Source: Irineochytrium annulatum (lineage: Eukaryota > Chytridiomycota > Chytridiomycetes > Chytridiales > Chytridiaceae). From it: 64,000 nucleotides of DNA. The position numbers and the translations under genes are program-made. The first letter of the stretch is position 1. Every line of letters starts with the position of its first letter. Below the pieces are notes generated by a model, which was not told the DNA's origin, ran no database searches, and was given only the letters and a program-made list of their open reading frames with translations. Positions 36,688 through 46,803 of this stretch are shown here, piece after piece. The stretch lies in NCBI GenBank assembly GCA_027600665.1, contig JADGJL010000013.1:1-64000 (forward strand), given 5' to 3'.

Positions 36688-38244
36688 ATGGATAGTTTGA
36701 ATTTGAATTGGGATGTATTGTTGATTCCTATAGTTGTGGTTGCTGTAATACTGATTCTGGGTTTGGCTTTCTGGGCGAGATACAAAACGGTTGGACCGGA
36801 TGAAGCGATGATCGTTACGGGGTCTTTCCTGGGTAGCAAGAATATCTCCGATGATGATTCTGGCCGAAAAATTAAGATTGTTCGTGGTGGCGGTGCATTT
36901 ATCCTGCCAGTGTTCCAGCAATCGGAGTTCATCTCTTTGTTGTCCCACAAGCTGGATGTCTCTACACCTGAAGTGTACACGGAGCAAGGGGTTCCGGTTA
37001 TTGCTGACGGTGTAGCTATTATCAAGGTTGGAGGCGCTGTAGAAGACGTTGCTACGGCAGCTGAGCAATTCATCGGTAAACCTGTAGAAGCGCTGAGAAG
37101 CGAAGCACAGGAGGTACTGGAGGGGCATTTGCGGGCCATCCTCGGTACAATGACGGTAGAAGAAGTATATCGGAACCGGGATCGGTTTGCGCAAGAGGTT
37201 CAAGGCGTAGCCGCTAGAGATCTGAAGAAAATGGGACTGCAAATTGTTTCATTTACCATCAAGGACGTACGTGATAAACAGGGCTACCTGGATGCCCTCG
37301 GTAAACCGAGAATTGCTGCTGTGAAGCGTGATGCAGAAATTGCCGAAGCGGAAGCGATGCGTGATGCACGTATTCAAAAGGCCAATGCAGAAGAACAGGG
37401 TCAAAAAGCAGAGTTGCTGCGTGATACCAATATCGCCGAGGCAGCCAAAGAGAAGGAACTGAAAGTAGCCACATTTAAGCGGGATCAGGATACAGCCAAA
37501 GCGGAAGCCGATCAGGCGTACCATATCCATGAAGCACGTGCTAGACAAACCGTAGTGGAAGAAGAAATGAAAGTTGAACTCGTTCGTAAAGAACGTGAGA
37601 TCGATCTCCAGGAAAAAGAAATCGTCGTACGTGAGAAGCAATATGATGCTGAAGTGAAGAAAAAGGCAGAAGCGGATCGTTATGCGGTGGAGCAGGCTGC
37701 CGAGGCGGATAAAGCCAAAAGAATGCGGGAAGCCGATGCTGTGCAGTATTCCATTGAAACACATGCCAAAGCAACAGCTGAACAGAAGCGACTCGAAGGT
37801 CAGGCCATGGCGGATGCAGAACTTGCCAAAGGTACAGCGGATGCAGAAGTTATTCGTTTGCGTGGTCTTGCAGAAGCAGAAGCGAAGGAAAAACTGGCCG
37901 AGGCGTTCCAGAAGTTTGGCGAAGCGGCTGTACTCGATATCATTGTCAAAATGCTGCCTGAACTGGCTGGCAAAATTGCAGAGCCAATTGCATCTATTGA
38001 TAAACTGACGGTGGTAGATACAGGTAAAGGTGAAGGTGCAGCGCGAGTGAGTAACTATGTTACCGAACTTATGGCTACGGCTCCAGAGATGCTCAAGAGT
38101 GTATCCGGCATTGATGTAGAGCAGCTGATTAAAGGCCTTACCAAGTCCAAAACACCTGCTCCAGTTGCCATTCAACAGAGCGAGGCTGTTACAACTCCTT
38201 CTATAATCGACAAGATTGTGGAGAGAGCTGGGGTTGACGAGTAA
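36688..38244 (+). CDS. floT: Flotillin-like protein (YuaG/FloT)
   Basis: 518 residues. An N-terminal membrane segment (about 9-30), SPFH/band-7 domain (about 30-200), then a long coiled coil rich in EA/KA repeats (about 215-420) and a C-terminal flotillin domain. It oligomerises at the inner leaflet and organises functional membrane microdomains. AGGGGAGAG precedes the ATG. Length matches B. subtilis FloT. Confidence 0.95.
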   Translation: MDSLNLNWDVLLIPIVVVAVILILGLAFWARYKTVGPDEAMIVTGSFLGSKNISDDDSGRKIKIVRGGGAFILPVFQQSEFISLLSHKLDVSTPEVYTEQGVPVIADGVAIIKVGGAVEDVATAAEQFIGKPVEALRSEAQEVLEGHLRAILGTMTVEEVYRNRDRFAQEVQGVAARDLKKMGLQIVSFTIKDVRDKQGYLDALGKPRIAAVKRDAEIAEAEAMRDARIQKANAEEQGQKAELLRDTNIAEAAKEKELKVATFKRDQDTAKAEADQAYHIHEARARQTVVEEEMKVELVRKEREIDLQEKEIVVREKQYDAEVKKKAEADRYAVEQAAEADKAKRMREADAVQYSIETHAKATAEQKRLEGQAMADAELAKGTADAEVIRLRGLAEAEAKEKLAEAFQKFGEAAVLDIIVKMLPELAGKIAEPIASIDKLTVVDTGKGEGAARVSNYVTELMATAPEMLKSVSGIDVEQLIKGLTKSKTPAPVAIQQSEAVTTPSIIDKIVERAGVDE

Positions 38245-38311
38245 GAAGTACTTCAAATCTTGCATGGTTGCTCTATTGACCTTAAGGCGAATTTTTGTTA
38301 CTTTTTAAGCG

Positions 38312-38350
38312 AGACGTCCGGCGCGGATTGCCCGCTCCGGGTGTCTTTTC
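38312..38350 (+). terminator. Terminator after floT
   Basis: Fourteen-position stem with one mismatch and two G-U pairs (38312-38325 with 38333-38346) followed by TTTTCGTT. Confidence 0.7.
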
Positions 38351-38410
38351 GTTCGTAACAGGGTGTGACTTAATCGCACCTAAGATGGTGTGAAAAAAGA
38401 GGTGCAAACA

Positions 38411-39265
38411 ATGAGCAGCCTGCATGTAGATAAAGCGCTAAATAATAATGTAATCATTGCACAGCATCCTGAACACGGGGAAGTCGTTGTTATTGGAAAA
38501 GGCATTGGCTTTAACCGAAAACCAAGTGATCACATTCCATTGATGGCTGTGGAGAAAATGTTTATTTTGAAAAACCAGCAGGAGCAAGAGCAGTACAAAC
38601 AGCTTCTTCCACAGGTGGATGAAGCGCTGATCGAGATTATTAACGAAGTTATTACGTATATTGCAGAGCGTACAGATGTTCCTCTGAATGAACATATCCA
38701 TATTGCATTAACCGATCACATTTCTTTCGCGTTAAAACGCAAAGAGCAGGGTATTGTCATACAAAATCCATTTTTATACGAGACTCGCGAGATTTATCCG
38801 GAAGAATATCGAATGGCAGATTACGCCATTCGTCTGATCAAAGAGAGAATGGGCGTAGATCTCGGGATGGACGAGATTGGTTTTGTTGCGCTCCATATCT
38901 ATAGTGCAATGACCAATCAAAATATATCCCAAGTACGTGAGCATTCTCAATTGATCACTGATTTGGTGAACCTGGTGTCTAATCAACTCGATTATTCGTT
39001 TGAAACGGAATCGCTTGATTACTCTCGTTTGCTGACTCATCTTCGTTTCGCTCTTGAGCGTGTTCGCCGTGGAGACAAAGTGGAAGAGCTTCATAAGTTG
39101 GATTCCCTGCTGAAGTTGGAGTATCCCGAAATGTACTCGCTTGCATGGAAACTGACCAAAGTGATGGAGAAAAGACTGAATCTGCCTGTTTATCCTGCAG
39201 AGGTAGGTTATCTAACCATTCACCTGCAACGGCTGAATCAACGGAAAGAAGAAGAGGATAAGTGA
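38411..39265 (+). CDS. glcT: PRD-containing transcriptional antiterminator GlcT
   Basis: 284 residues: the N-terminal CAT RNA-binding domain (1-60, NNNVIIAQHPEHGEVVVIGKGIGFN) and two PTS regulation domains with paired His (about 68-170 and 175-280). When glucose is transported it stays unphosphorylated, dimerises and binds the RAT hairpin in the ptsG leader to prevent termination. Position directly before ptsG and the RAT in the gap identify it as GlcT rather than LicT or SacT. ATG at 38411 follows AAGAGGTG; a GTG seven codons earlier is an alternative. Confidence 0.92.
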   Translation: MSSLHVDKALNNNVIIAQHPEHGEVVVIGKGIGFNRKPSDHIPLMAVEKMFILKNQQEQEQYKQLLPQVDEALIEIINEVITYIAERTDVPLNEHIHIALTDHISFALKRKEQGIVIQNPFLYETREIYPEEYRMADYAIRLIKERMGVDLGMDEIGFVALHIYSAMTNQNISQVREHSQLITDLVNLVSNQLDYSFETESLDYSRLLTHLRFALERVRRGDKVEELHKLDSLLKLEYPEMYSLAWKLTKVMEKRLNLPVYPAEVGYLTIHLQRLNQRKEEEDK

Positions 39266-39306
39266 CCGGTGATGGAATGACGGATTGATTTTTTTGGTGT
39301 AAAGGC

Positions 39307-39335
39307 TTGCAATAGATTAGAACTGGTGCTACAAT
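39307..39335 (+). promoter_or_regulatory. Promoter of ptsGHI
   Basis: TTGCAA (39307-39312), 17 bases, TACAAT (39330-39335). Confidence 0.8.
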
Positions 39336-39371
39336 GGTGTCCGTAATCAAGCAACTGAATAAACATAAGCG

Positions 39372-39489
39372 ACGTGTTACTGACTCGATCAGGCATGAGT
39401 TAATTTGAGTGTGATTGTTCTTACCTTATACAGGGTATGCTATACCCGAAGGTTGGCACAGTTCACTTTATTAATTCATGCCTTTTTTT
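39372..39489 (+). promoter_or_regulatory. RAT antiterminator and overlapping terminator in ptsG leader
   Basis: The RAT-like sequence at 39372-39404 includes GTTACTGACTCGATCAGGCA, resembling the GlcT target of B. subtilis ptsG. Its 3' part (39392-39404) is also the left arm of a 13-position terminator stem with 39470-39482, followed by seven Ts. GlcT binding would therefore prevent termination. A nested small hairpin is at 39433-39447. Confidence 0.88.
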
Positions 39490-39545
39490 GTGTTTCCTTG
39501 CTTGCATCACGACATATAACTTAGACGAAAGGGAGATACGACGCG

Positions 39546-41597
39546 ATGTTTAAAAAGCTTTTTGGTGTATTGCAAAGAGTAGGTAAAGCTCTTATGTTGC
39601 CTGTAGCCATTCTACCTGCGGCAGGATTGCTACTTGGAATCGGTAACATGCTGGTTAATCCAGATTTCTTGCAATATGTAACGGCGCTCGACACCCCTTG
39701 GGTGAACTCGATCGCAACAATTATGATGAACGCAGGGCAGATCGTATTCGACAATCTGGCATTGCTGTTCGCCGTCGGTGTAGCCGTCGGATTGGCTGGT
39801 GGCGAAGGGGTTGCGGGTCTTGCAGCCATCATCGGTTATCTGGTCATGAACGTCACACTGGGTACAGCCGTAGGGGTTACACCAGCAATGATCGGCGAAG
39901 TGCCTGGTTATGCCAGCATTCTGGGTATCCCAACATTGAGTACAGGCGTGTTCGGAGGTATTATCATAGGTATTGCCGCCGCGCTCTGTTACAATCGATT
40001 TTTCAAAATTGAACTGCCGTCCTACCTGGGTTTCTTTGCAGGTAAACGATTTGTTCCGATTGTCACTTCAGTTGTTTCCCTCTTGTTGGGATTAGTTCTG
40101 GTGATTATCTGGCCACCAATTCAAAATGGATTGAATGCTGTGTCTCACTTCATGGTCGATACAAGCCCGACATTGTCGGCATTTATCTTCGGTGTCGTGG
40201 AACGGTCATTAATTCCGTTTGGTCTTCACCACATTTTCTACTCCCCATTCTGGTTTGAATTCGGTGAGTATGTGAACAAAGCTGGAGATGTCATTCGTGG
40301 TGACCAGCAAATCTTCTTCAATCAATTGCGTGATGGTGTTAACCTCACAGCGGGAACATTCCAAGTTGGTAAATTCCCGTTCATGATGTTTGGTTTGCCA
40401 GCGGCCGCTCTTGCGATGTACCATGAAGCAAGACCGGAACACAAAAAGTATGTTGCAGGTATCATGGGTTCAGCTGCGCTGACCTCGTTCCTGACAGGGA
40501 TTACAGAACCACTTGAATTCTCGTTCCTGTTTGTAGCACCAATCCTGTTTGCAGTACACTGTATCTTTGCAGGTTTGTCTTTCATGACCATGCAAATTCT
40601 GGGTGTGAAGATCGGTATGACCTTCTCCGGTGGGTTCATTGACTTCCTGATCTTTGGTATTATTCCAAACCGTACACCATGGTGGGACGTTATTATTGTC
40701 GGATTGATTCTTGCGGTAATCTATTACTTCGGTTTCCGGTTTATCATCCGCAAATTCAATCTCAAAACACCAGGACGTGAAGATGCAACGCCTGAAACCG
40801 AATCTGGTGGAGGCTCCGGTTCAACGGATGATCTGCCCCATAATATTCTCGAAGCTTTCGGTGGCAAGGAAAATATCAAACATCTGGACGCTTGTATTAC
40901 TCGTTTGCGGATTGAAGTTAATGAGAAATCCAATGTGAAAAAAGATCGTTTGAAACAATTGGGTGCATCTGGTGTGCTTGAAGTGGGTAATAATGTTCAA
41001 GCCATCTTCGGAACACGTTCCGACACGATCAAATCTCAAATGCAGGATATTATTGCAGGACGAACACCAGCACCAACGCCAGTAGCAGCCAAACCAACTC
41101 CAGAAGAGGAGAAGGCACAAGGTGAGCAAGGCGAGCGTATCGTTGCTGAGGACATCGTCATGCCAGTCAATGGTGAGTTGATGGACATTACGAATGTACC
41201 TGATCCAGTCTTTGCTGAGAAAATGACAGGTGATGGATTCGCAATTTTGCCACATGATGGTACAATAACTTCTCCTGTGTATGGTAAGGTGTTTAATGTA
41301 TTTCCAAGCAAACACGCCGTGGGCATCATGTCCGACGGAGGCAAGGAAGTGCTTGTTCATATAGGTGTCAATACGGTGAAGCTGAAGGGTCAAGGCTTTA
41401 ACGTACTGGTACAGGAAGGTGATCTGGTATCGGCGGGTCAGCCGATTATGGAAGTGGATCTGGAGTATGTGAAAGCAAACGCTCCATCGATCATTTCGCC
41501 AGTTATTTTCACCAACCTGCCAGAGGGCTCCACAGTAACCCTGAAGAAGAGTGGAGTGCTCAAAGTTGGCGATCAGCCAATCATTGAGATAAAATAA
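39546..41597 (+). CDS. ptsG: PTS glucose transporter EIICBA
   Basis: 683 residues. The EIIC membrane domain (about 1-400) imports glucose; EIIB (about 430-505) has the phospho-Cys in DACITRLR near 451; EIIA (about 540-683) has the phospho-His in LVHIGVNTV near 603. Pro/Thr/Glu-rich linkers join the domains. The domain order CBA is that of B. subtilis PtsG. First gene of ptsGHI, regulated by GlcT. Confidence 0.96.
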   Translation: MFKKLFGVLQRVGKALMLPVAILPAAGLLLGIGNMLVNPDFLQYVTALDTPWVNSIATIMMNAGQIVFDNLALLFAVGVAVGLAGGEGVAGLAAIIGYLVMNVTLGTAVGVTPAMIGEVPGYASILGIPTLSTGVFGGIIIGIAAALCYNRFFKIELPSYLGFFAGKRFVPIVTSVVSLLLGLVLVIIWPPIQNGLNAVSHFMVDTSPTLSAFIFGVVERSLIPFGLHHIFYSPFWFEFGEYVNKAGDVIRGDQQIFFNQLRDGVNLTAGTFQVGKFPFMMFGLPAAALAMYHEARPEHKKYVAGIMGSAALTSFLTGITEPLEFSFLFVAPILFAVHCIFAGLSFMTMQILGVKIGMTFSGGFIDFLIFGIIPNRTPWWDVIIVGLILAVIYYFGFRFIIRKFNLKTPGREDATPETESGGGSGSTDDLPHNILEAFGGKENIKHLDACITRLRIEVNEKSNVKKDRLKQLGASGVLEVGNNVQAIFGTRSDTIKSQMQDIIAGRTPAPTPVAAKPTPEEEKAQGEQGERIVAEDIVMPVNGELMDITNVPDPVFAEKMTGDGFAILPHDGTITSPVYGKVFNVFPSKHAVGIMSDGGKEVLVHIGVNTVKLKGQGFNVLVQEGDLVSAGQPIMEVDLEYVKANAPSIISPVIFTNLPEGSTVTLKKSGVLKVGDQPIIEIK

Positions 41598-41674
41598 GAA
41601 GTGTTACGACGATGGCAAGCAAGTGTAAATATATGCAATGCCTAAACCAAACTACTGAAAGTGAGATGATTGTA

Positions 41675-41950
41675 ATGCAACAAACATTCAGAATTACAGA
41701 CGAAGATGGTATCCACGCACGTCCGGCGACAGCCCTGGTTAATACAGCAAACAAATTCAAAGGTGCAGAATCCTTTGCAGAAGCTAACGGTAAAAAAGTA
41801 ACGTTGAAATCCATCTTGGGTGTTCTTTCCCTCGGATTGGAACAAGGCGACACCATCAGCATTATCGTTGAAGGCGAAGGCGAAGCTGAAGCTCTTCAAG
41901 CTTTGACTGACGTTATGGTTAACGAAGGGTTGGGCGAAATTAATGCTTAA
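41675..41950 (+). CDS. ptsH: Phosphocarrier protein HPr
   Basis: 91 residues. His14 in GIHARPATA accepts phosphate from enzyme I; Ser46 in [11 protein letters not shown] is the HPr kinase site that lets HPr-Ser-P act with CcpA. The ATG at 41675 gives the usual N-terminus ([11 protein letters not shown]); MIVM three codons earlier is possible. Overlaps ptsI by eight bases. Confidence 0.96.
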   Translation: MQQTFRITDEDGIHARPATALVNTANKFKGAESFAEANGKKVTLKSILGVLSLGLEQGDTISIIVEGEGEAEALQALTDVMVNEGLGEINA

Positions 41951-43655
41951 TGTCTCCGGGATCGCGGCTTCGGCGGGTATTGCTATCGCCAAGGCGTTTA
42001 TCTTGGAGCATCCTGACTACTCTGTAGAAAAACGCCAAATTAACGACGTTGACGCAGAGATCGCAAAACTCGACTCAGCTCTGGGCAAGTCCCAGGCTGA
42101 GCTTGAGGCGATCAAAGAGCGTACTTTACAAGAGCTTGGCGAGAAAAAAGCAGAGATTTTTGCTTCGCATTTGCTCATTTTGAATGACCCGGAATTGATT
42201 GATCCGGTTAAAGCGAGTATTGCTGATAACATGATCAATGCAGAATATGCTTTGAATGAAACGGCATCGCAATTTATCTCCATGTTTGAGAACATGAAGA
42301 GTGCCTACCTGCAGGAACGTGCAGCAGATATGCGTGACGTTACCAAACGTGTGCTAAATCACTTGCTTGGTATCGACTTCATGAGTCCGGCTGAGATCAA
42401 TGAAGAAGTGATCGTGCTTGCGGAGGATCTGACGCCTTCCGATACGGCTCAATTGAATCGCCAATTTGTTAAAGGTTTCGCAACTAACATTGGTGGACGT
42501 ACTTCTCACTCAGCAATCATGGCTCGCTCTCTTGAAATTCCAGCTGTTGTTGGAACCAAGGACATCTTGGCTCAAGCGAAACAAGGCGATATGATCATTG
42601 TTGATGGTCTGGATGGTCACGTACTGGTTAACCCTACTGATGAAGTTATTGCTGAATACCGTACCAAACAGGAACAGTATGATGCACAACGTGCAGAGTG
42701 GAGAAAACTGCGTGATGAGCCAACAGTAACCGTGGACAACGTTCATGTTGAACTTGCAGCCAATATCGGTACACCAAATGATGTAACGGGTGTTCTGGAG
42801 AATGGCGGCGAGGCTGTAGGCCTGTACCGTACCGAGTTCCTGTACATGGGTAGAGACAAGCTTCCTTCCGAAGACATTCAGTATAATGCTTACAAAGCGG
42901 TACTGGAAAAAATGGAAGGCAAACCTGTTGTTGTTCGTACACTCGACATCGGTGGAGACAAAGAACTTCCATATCTGGATCTGCCAAAAGAAATGAATCC
43001 ATTCCTCGGCTTCCGCGCAGTTCGCCTGTGTCTGGACCGTCTGGATATCTTCCGTACACAATTGCGTGCATTGCTGCGGGCAAGCGTACATGGAAACCTG
43101 CGTGTCATGTTCCCAATGATCGCAACACTGGGTGAATTCCGTGAAGCAAAAGCTGTCTTGCTCGAAGAGAAAGAGAAGCTGGTTGCTGAAGGTATTGCTG
43201 TTTCTGACAGCATTCAACTCGGAATCATGGTCGAAATTCCTTCGACTGCAGTTCTCGCGGATCAGTTTGCCAAAGAAGTGGATTTCTTCAGTATCGGAAC
43301 GAACGATCTGATTCAATACACTATGGCTGCAGACCGTATGAACGAACGTGTATCGTATCTGTACCAACCTTACAACCCAGCCATTTTGCGTTTGGTTAAA
43401 ATGGTTATCGATGCAGCGCATCGTGAAGGCAAATGGGTTGGCATGTGCGGTGAGATGGCAGGAGACGAAACAGCAATTCCATTGCTGCTCGGCCTTGGAT
43501 TGGATGAGTTCAGCATGAGCGCAACATCCATTCTGCCAGCTCGTAGTCAGATCACCAAGCTGTCCCGTGCGGATATGCAGGAACTGGCTGCTAAAGCTCT
43601 GGATATGCAAACGGCTGAACAAGTCGTTGAATTGGTTCAAAGCATTCAAGCATAA
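41943..43655 (+). CDS. ptsI: PTS enzyme I
   Basis: 570 residues. Phosphoenolpyruvate:protein phosphotransferase. His189 in [13 protein letters not shown] is the phosphorylated residue; the C-terminal PEP-binding barrel has [14 protein letters not shown] near 330 and the catalytic Cys in [11 protein letters not shown] near 502. The start lies inside the last codons of ptsH, so the two are translationally coupled. Confidence 0.97.
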   Translation: MLNVSGIAASAGIAIAKAFILEHPDYSVEKRQINDVDAEIAKLDSALGKSQAELEAIKERTLQELGEKKAEIFASHLLILNDPELIDPVKASIADNMINAEYALNETASQFISMFENMKSAYLQERAADMRDVTKRVLNHLLGIDFMSPAEINEEVIVLAEDLTPSDTAQLNRQFVKGFATNIGGRTSHSAIMARSLEIPAVVGTKDILAQAKQGDMIIVDGLDGHVLVNPTDEVIAEYRTKQEQYDAQRAEWRKLRDEPTVTVDNVHVELAANIGTPNDVTGVLENGGEAVGLYRTEFLYMGRDKLPSEDIQYNAYKAVLEKMEGKPVVVRTLDIGGDKELPYLDLPKEMNPFLGFRAVRLCLDRLDIFRTQLRALLRASVHGNLRVMFPMIATLGEFREAKAVLLEEKEKLVAEGIAVSDSIQLGIMVEIPSTAVLADQFAKEVDFFSIGTNDLIQYTMAADRMNERVSYLYQPYNPAILRLVKMVIDAAHREGKWVGMCGEMAGDETAIPLLLGLGLDEFSMSATSILPARSQITKLSRADMQELAAKALDMQTAEQVVELVQSIQA

Positions 43656-43731
43656 TGTAATTTTAAGGGGTTTCCACCCGATTTTAAGGGTTTCTTTTTC
43701 CGATAAAAAGCTGCAGTCGTGCAGCAATTTT

Positions 43732-43770
43732 GCCGGTATCCGCGATTCATTGTGGATATCGGCTTTTTTT
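43732..43770 (+). terminator. Terminator of ptsGHI
   Basis: Ten-base stem with one wobble (43732-43741 with 43754-43763) and seven Ts. Confidence 0.9.
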
Positions 43771-43811
43771 GTTATGAGCGGGGTAATATGATTCGGAGGG
43801 AAGGCAATTCG

Positions 43812-43847
43812 AAAAGCTCTTGCTGATCGGAATGTCAGCAAGAGCTT
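43812..43847 (-). terminator. Terminator of gcv operon
   Basis: Perfect 13-base stem (43814-43826 with 43835-43847), followed on the reverse strand by TTTT; it lies 20 bases after gcvPB. Confidence 0.85.
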
Positions 43848-43867
43848 GTGTGAGAACAATGATTGGA

Positions 43868-45451
43868 TTAACTGCAAGCGCAGTTCAGTACAGGTTTACG
43901 AGCTGCTGTTGTTTCATCCAGACGAGTGACCGGTGTACCGTAAGGTGCGTTGAGTACCAACTCTGGTGTCTCTTCCGCTTCTTTGGCAATCCGTATCATC
44001 GTATCAATGAATCCATCCAGCGTTTCTTTGCTTTCGGTTTCCGTCGGCTCGATCATGATGCATTCCTCAACGTTGAGCGGGAAGTACACCGTTGGCGGGT
44101 GATATCCAAAATCAAGTAATCGTTTGGCAACATCCAGTGTACGCACACCATACTGCTTCAATCCCCGACCAGACATGACGAATTCATGTTTGCATACCCC
44201 TGGATACGGAATCTCGTAGTAAGGTGCGAGACGGGCCATCATATAGTTGGCATTCAGTACCGCACACTCCGATACACGGCGCAAGCCTTCCGGTCCATAG
44301 GTGCGAATGTAGGCATAGGCACGTACCAAAATACCGAAGTTGCCATAATACGCTTTGACCCGGCCAATGGATTGATCTCCTTCACGGTCCAGTGAATACA
44401 CACCATCATCATTCTTGATCACCATCGGTTTAGGCAGGAACGGGATCAGACGGTTCTTCACCCCGACGGGTCCGGCACCAGGTCCACCACCGCCATGAGG
44501 CGTGCTCATCGTTTTGTGCAAGTTCAGATGCACCACGTCAAAGCCCATATCACCCGGACGGGTAATGCCCATAATGGCATTGGAGTTCGCGCCATCGTAG
44601 TACAGCAAGCCACCAGCTTGGTGTACGATGGATGCAATCTCCTGAATGTCTTTCTCGAACAAACCCAGTGTATTCGGGTTCGTCAGCATCAATGCTGCTG
44701 TATCCGTACCAACGGCTGCACGGAGTGCGTCCAGATCAACCAGTCCATCTGCGCGGGATGGAATCGTCACGGTCTCAAATCCTGCAACGGTTGCACTTGC
44801 CGGGTTGGTGCCATGAGATGAATCGGGCACGATGACTTTGGTACGTTGTTCACCACGACCTTCGTGGTACGCACGAATCATCATAAGTCCAGTCCATTCT
44901 CCATGGGCACCAGCGGCTGGTTGTAAGGTTACCGCATCCATACCTGTCAGCCCCGCAAGGTCATTTTGCAATGTATATAACAGTTCAAGTGCACCTTGAA
45001 TGCTGGATTCATGCTGATAAGGGTGGATTTTGGCGAAACCATTGTAACGTGCAACATCCTCATTAATCTTCGGATTGTATTTCATCGTACAAGAACCCAG
45101 CGGATAAAATCCGTTATCTACGCCGAAATTACGACGGGACAGCGCAGTATAGTGTCTGATAACATCTACCTCAAATACTTCTGGCAGTGCCGCTGCTTCC
45201 GAACGGAGCATTTCCCGGGGAATCAACGTATCAACAGCCTGACGAGGAACGTCACATTCCGGCAGGGAATAAGCGACACGTCCAGGGCTGCTGAGTTCAA
45301 AGATCAATGATTGTTCCGGAGCAGGAGATAAGGTCTGTGCGCTGAATGTTGTAGCTGTCTCAGATTGAGCCGGAGTGGAGACAGAGGCACCCATTTCAGA
45401 TTGTCCTTGTCCTTTTATCGATGTTGTCGTTGTTGTCGTTTCCTGAGTCAC
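43868..45451 (-). CDS. gcvPB: Glycine dehydrogenase (decarboxylating) subunit 2
   Basis: 527 residues. With GcvPA forms the PLP-dependent P-protein that decarboxylates glycine and loads the aminomethyl group on GcvH. The PLP Lys is in [18 protein letters not shown] near 310. The first 45 residues are a Thr/Ser/Gln-rich low-complexity stretch before the normal start of the fold ([10 protein letters not shown]), making it about 40 residues longer than usual. The GTG start overlaps the gcvPA stop (GTGA). The protein ends in a Cys-containing tail (NCACS). Confidence 0.94.
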   Translation of the reverse strand: MTQETTTTTTSIKGQGQSEMGASVSTPAQSETATTFSAQTLSPAPEQSLIFELSSPGRVAYSLPECDVPRQAVDTLIPREMLRSEAAALPEVFEVDVIRHYTALSRRNFGVDNGFYPLGSCTMKYNPKINEDVARYNGFAKIHPYQHESSIQGALELLYTLQNDLAGLTGMDAVTLQPAAGAHGEWTGLMMIRAYHEGRGEQRTKVIVPDSSHGTNPASATVAGFETVTIPSRADGLVDLDALRAAVGTDTAALMLTNPNTLGLFEKDIQEIASIVHQAGGLLYYDGANSNAIMGITRPGDMGFDVVHLNLHKTMSTPHGGGGPGAGPVGVKNRLIPFLPKPMVIKNDDGVYSLDREGDQSIGRVKAYYGNFGILVRAYAYIRTYGPEGLRRVSECAVLNANYMMARLAPYYEIPYPGVCKHEFVMSGRGLKQYGVRTLDVAKRLLDFGYHPPTVYFPLNVEECIMIEPTETESKETLDGFIDTMIRIAKEAEETPELVLNAPYGTPVTRLDETTAARKPVLNCACS

Positions 45452-46803
45452 AGCGATCCCTCCAATACTCGTGCGAATTCGTCGATCTCTTCTTTGCTAC
45501 GTCGTTCGGTTACGGCGATCAGCATATGTCCGGCAAGCTCCGGATAATCACGTCCAAGTTCATAGCCGCCAATAAAGCCCGCATCCAGCAGTTTTAGTTG
45601 AAGGGCATCGATGTCAGTTCCTTCAGGCAGCTTAATCACAAATTCATTAAATGTTGGCGCCTTAAACGTCAGGCTAACACCGGGAATCGCAGTTAATGTA
45701 TTTAAGGTGTAATGACTCTTTTGCAGATTCAGATCCGCGACATCAATCATGCCTTGTTTACCCATAATGGACATATATACAGATGCGCTGAGTGCAAGCA
45801 GAGCCTGGTTGGAACAGATGTTGGATGTCGCTTTTTCGCGGCGGATGTGCTGTTCACGCGCTTGCAGTGTGAGTACAAATCCACGTTTGCCGTTGCGATC
45901 CGTTGTCTGGCCTACAATGCGGCCAGGAATACGGCGCATGTGAGGCTGGGATACGGCGAAATATCCGCATGTCGGGCCGCCGAGTGAAGCGGCGATGCCA
46001 AGGGGCTGCGCATCACCTACAACGATGTCGGCACCCAGCTTGCCTGGGGCTTCCAGCAGACCCAGCGATAGCGGGTTGGCACTTACAACGAGTAGGCCCT
46101 TGTGCGCATGCACGAGGTCGGCCGCTTGTTTTACATTTTCCACGGCACCAAAGAAGTTCGGGCTCTGGATCATGACAGCTGCGGTATCATCCGATATGGC
46201 GGCTTGCAGGGCATCCCAGTCCGTGACCCCATCCTTATAACCGATCTCGACAATCTCCAGACGGAGTCCGTGCGCATACGCCTGCAATACCTGACGGGCT
46301 TCCGGATGAACGGTACGGGATACGATAAGCTGTTTGCGACGAGTTGCCGCTGCGGCCAGATTACCTGCTTCAGCAAAGGCGGTTGCGCCGTCATACATAC
46401 TGGCATTGGCTACAGCCATACCGGTTAATTCACAAATGTAGGATTGAAATTCGAAAATGGCCTGTAGTTCACCTTGACTGATCTCAGGCTGATAAGGTGT
46501 GTAGGCAGTGTAGAACTCGGAACGTGAAATGACATGATTGATGACGGAAGGAACATGATGATCGTATATGCCTGCGCCGAGGAAGCTTGCGTGTGTTTCG
46601 AAATTGGCGTTGGCACCAGCTTGTTTGGACATGTGCCGTGTCAGCGCATATTCATCAAGTTTGGAGGATACGGGCAGCTCGCCCTGATAACGAATCTCCT
46701 GAGGAATGTCCTGGAACAGTTCCTCCAGTGAATCCACACCGATGGTTGCGAGCATGGCACTCTGATCCTGTTCTGTCATGGGAATGTAGCGGTGCTTGCT
46801 CAT
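45448..46803 (-). CDS. gcvPA: Glycine dehydrogenase (decarboxylating) subunit 1
   Basis: 451 residues. The partner half of the split P-protein; class I/II PLP fold without the PLP lysine. Typical N-terminus [22 protein letters not shown] and the [15 protein letters not shown] and [14 protein letters not shown] motifs. Overlaps gcvT by ATGA and gcvPB by GTGA, so the three are translated together. Confidence 0.95.
   Translation of the reverse strand: MSKHRYIPMTEQDQSAMLATIGVDSLEELFQDIPQEIRYQGELPVSSKLDEYALTRHMSKQAGANANFETHASFLGAGIYDHHVPSVINHVISRSEFYTAYTPYQPEISQGELQAIFEFQSYICELTGMAVANASMYDGATAFAEAGNLAAAATRRKQLIVSRTVHPEARQVLQAYAHGLRLEIVEIGYKDGVTDWDALQAAISDDTAAVMIQSPNFFGAVENVKQAADLVHAHKGLLVVSANPLSLGLLEAPGKLGADIVVGDAQPLGIAASLGGPTCGYFAVSQPHMRRIPGRIVGQTTDRNGKRGFVLTLQAREQHIRREKATSNICSNQALLALSASVYMSIMGKQGMIDVADLNLQKSHYTLNTLTAIPGVSLTFKAPTFNEFVIKLPEGTDIDALQLKLLDAGFIGGYELGRDYPELAGHMLIAVTERRSKEEIDEFARVLEGSL

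Noticed and set aside
37249..38265. 338-residue ORF opposite floT
   Set aside because: A complement of the EA/KA-repeat coiled coil giving a Cys/Phe/Leu-rich sequence; not a gene.
42510..43877. 455-residue antisense ORF over ptsI
   Set aside because: Composition is Cys/His/Phe-rich, there is no ribosome binding site, and ptsI is certain on the other strand.
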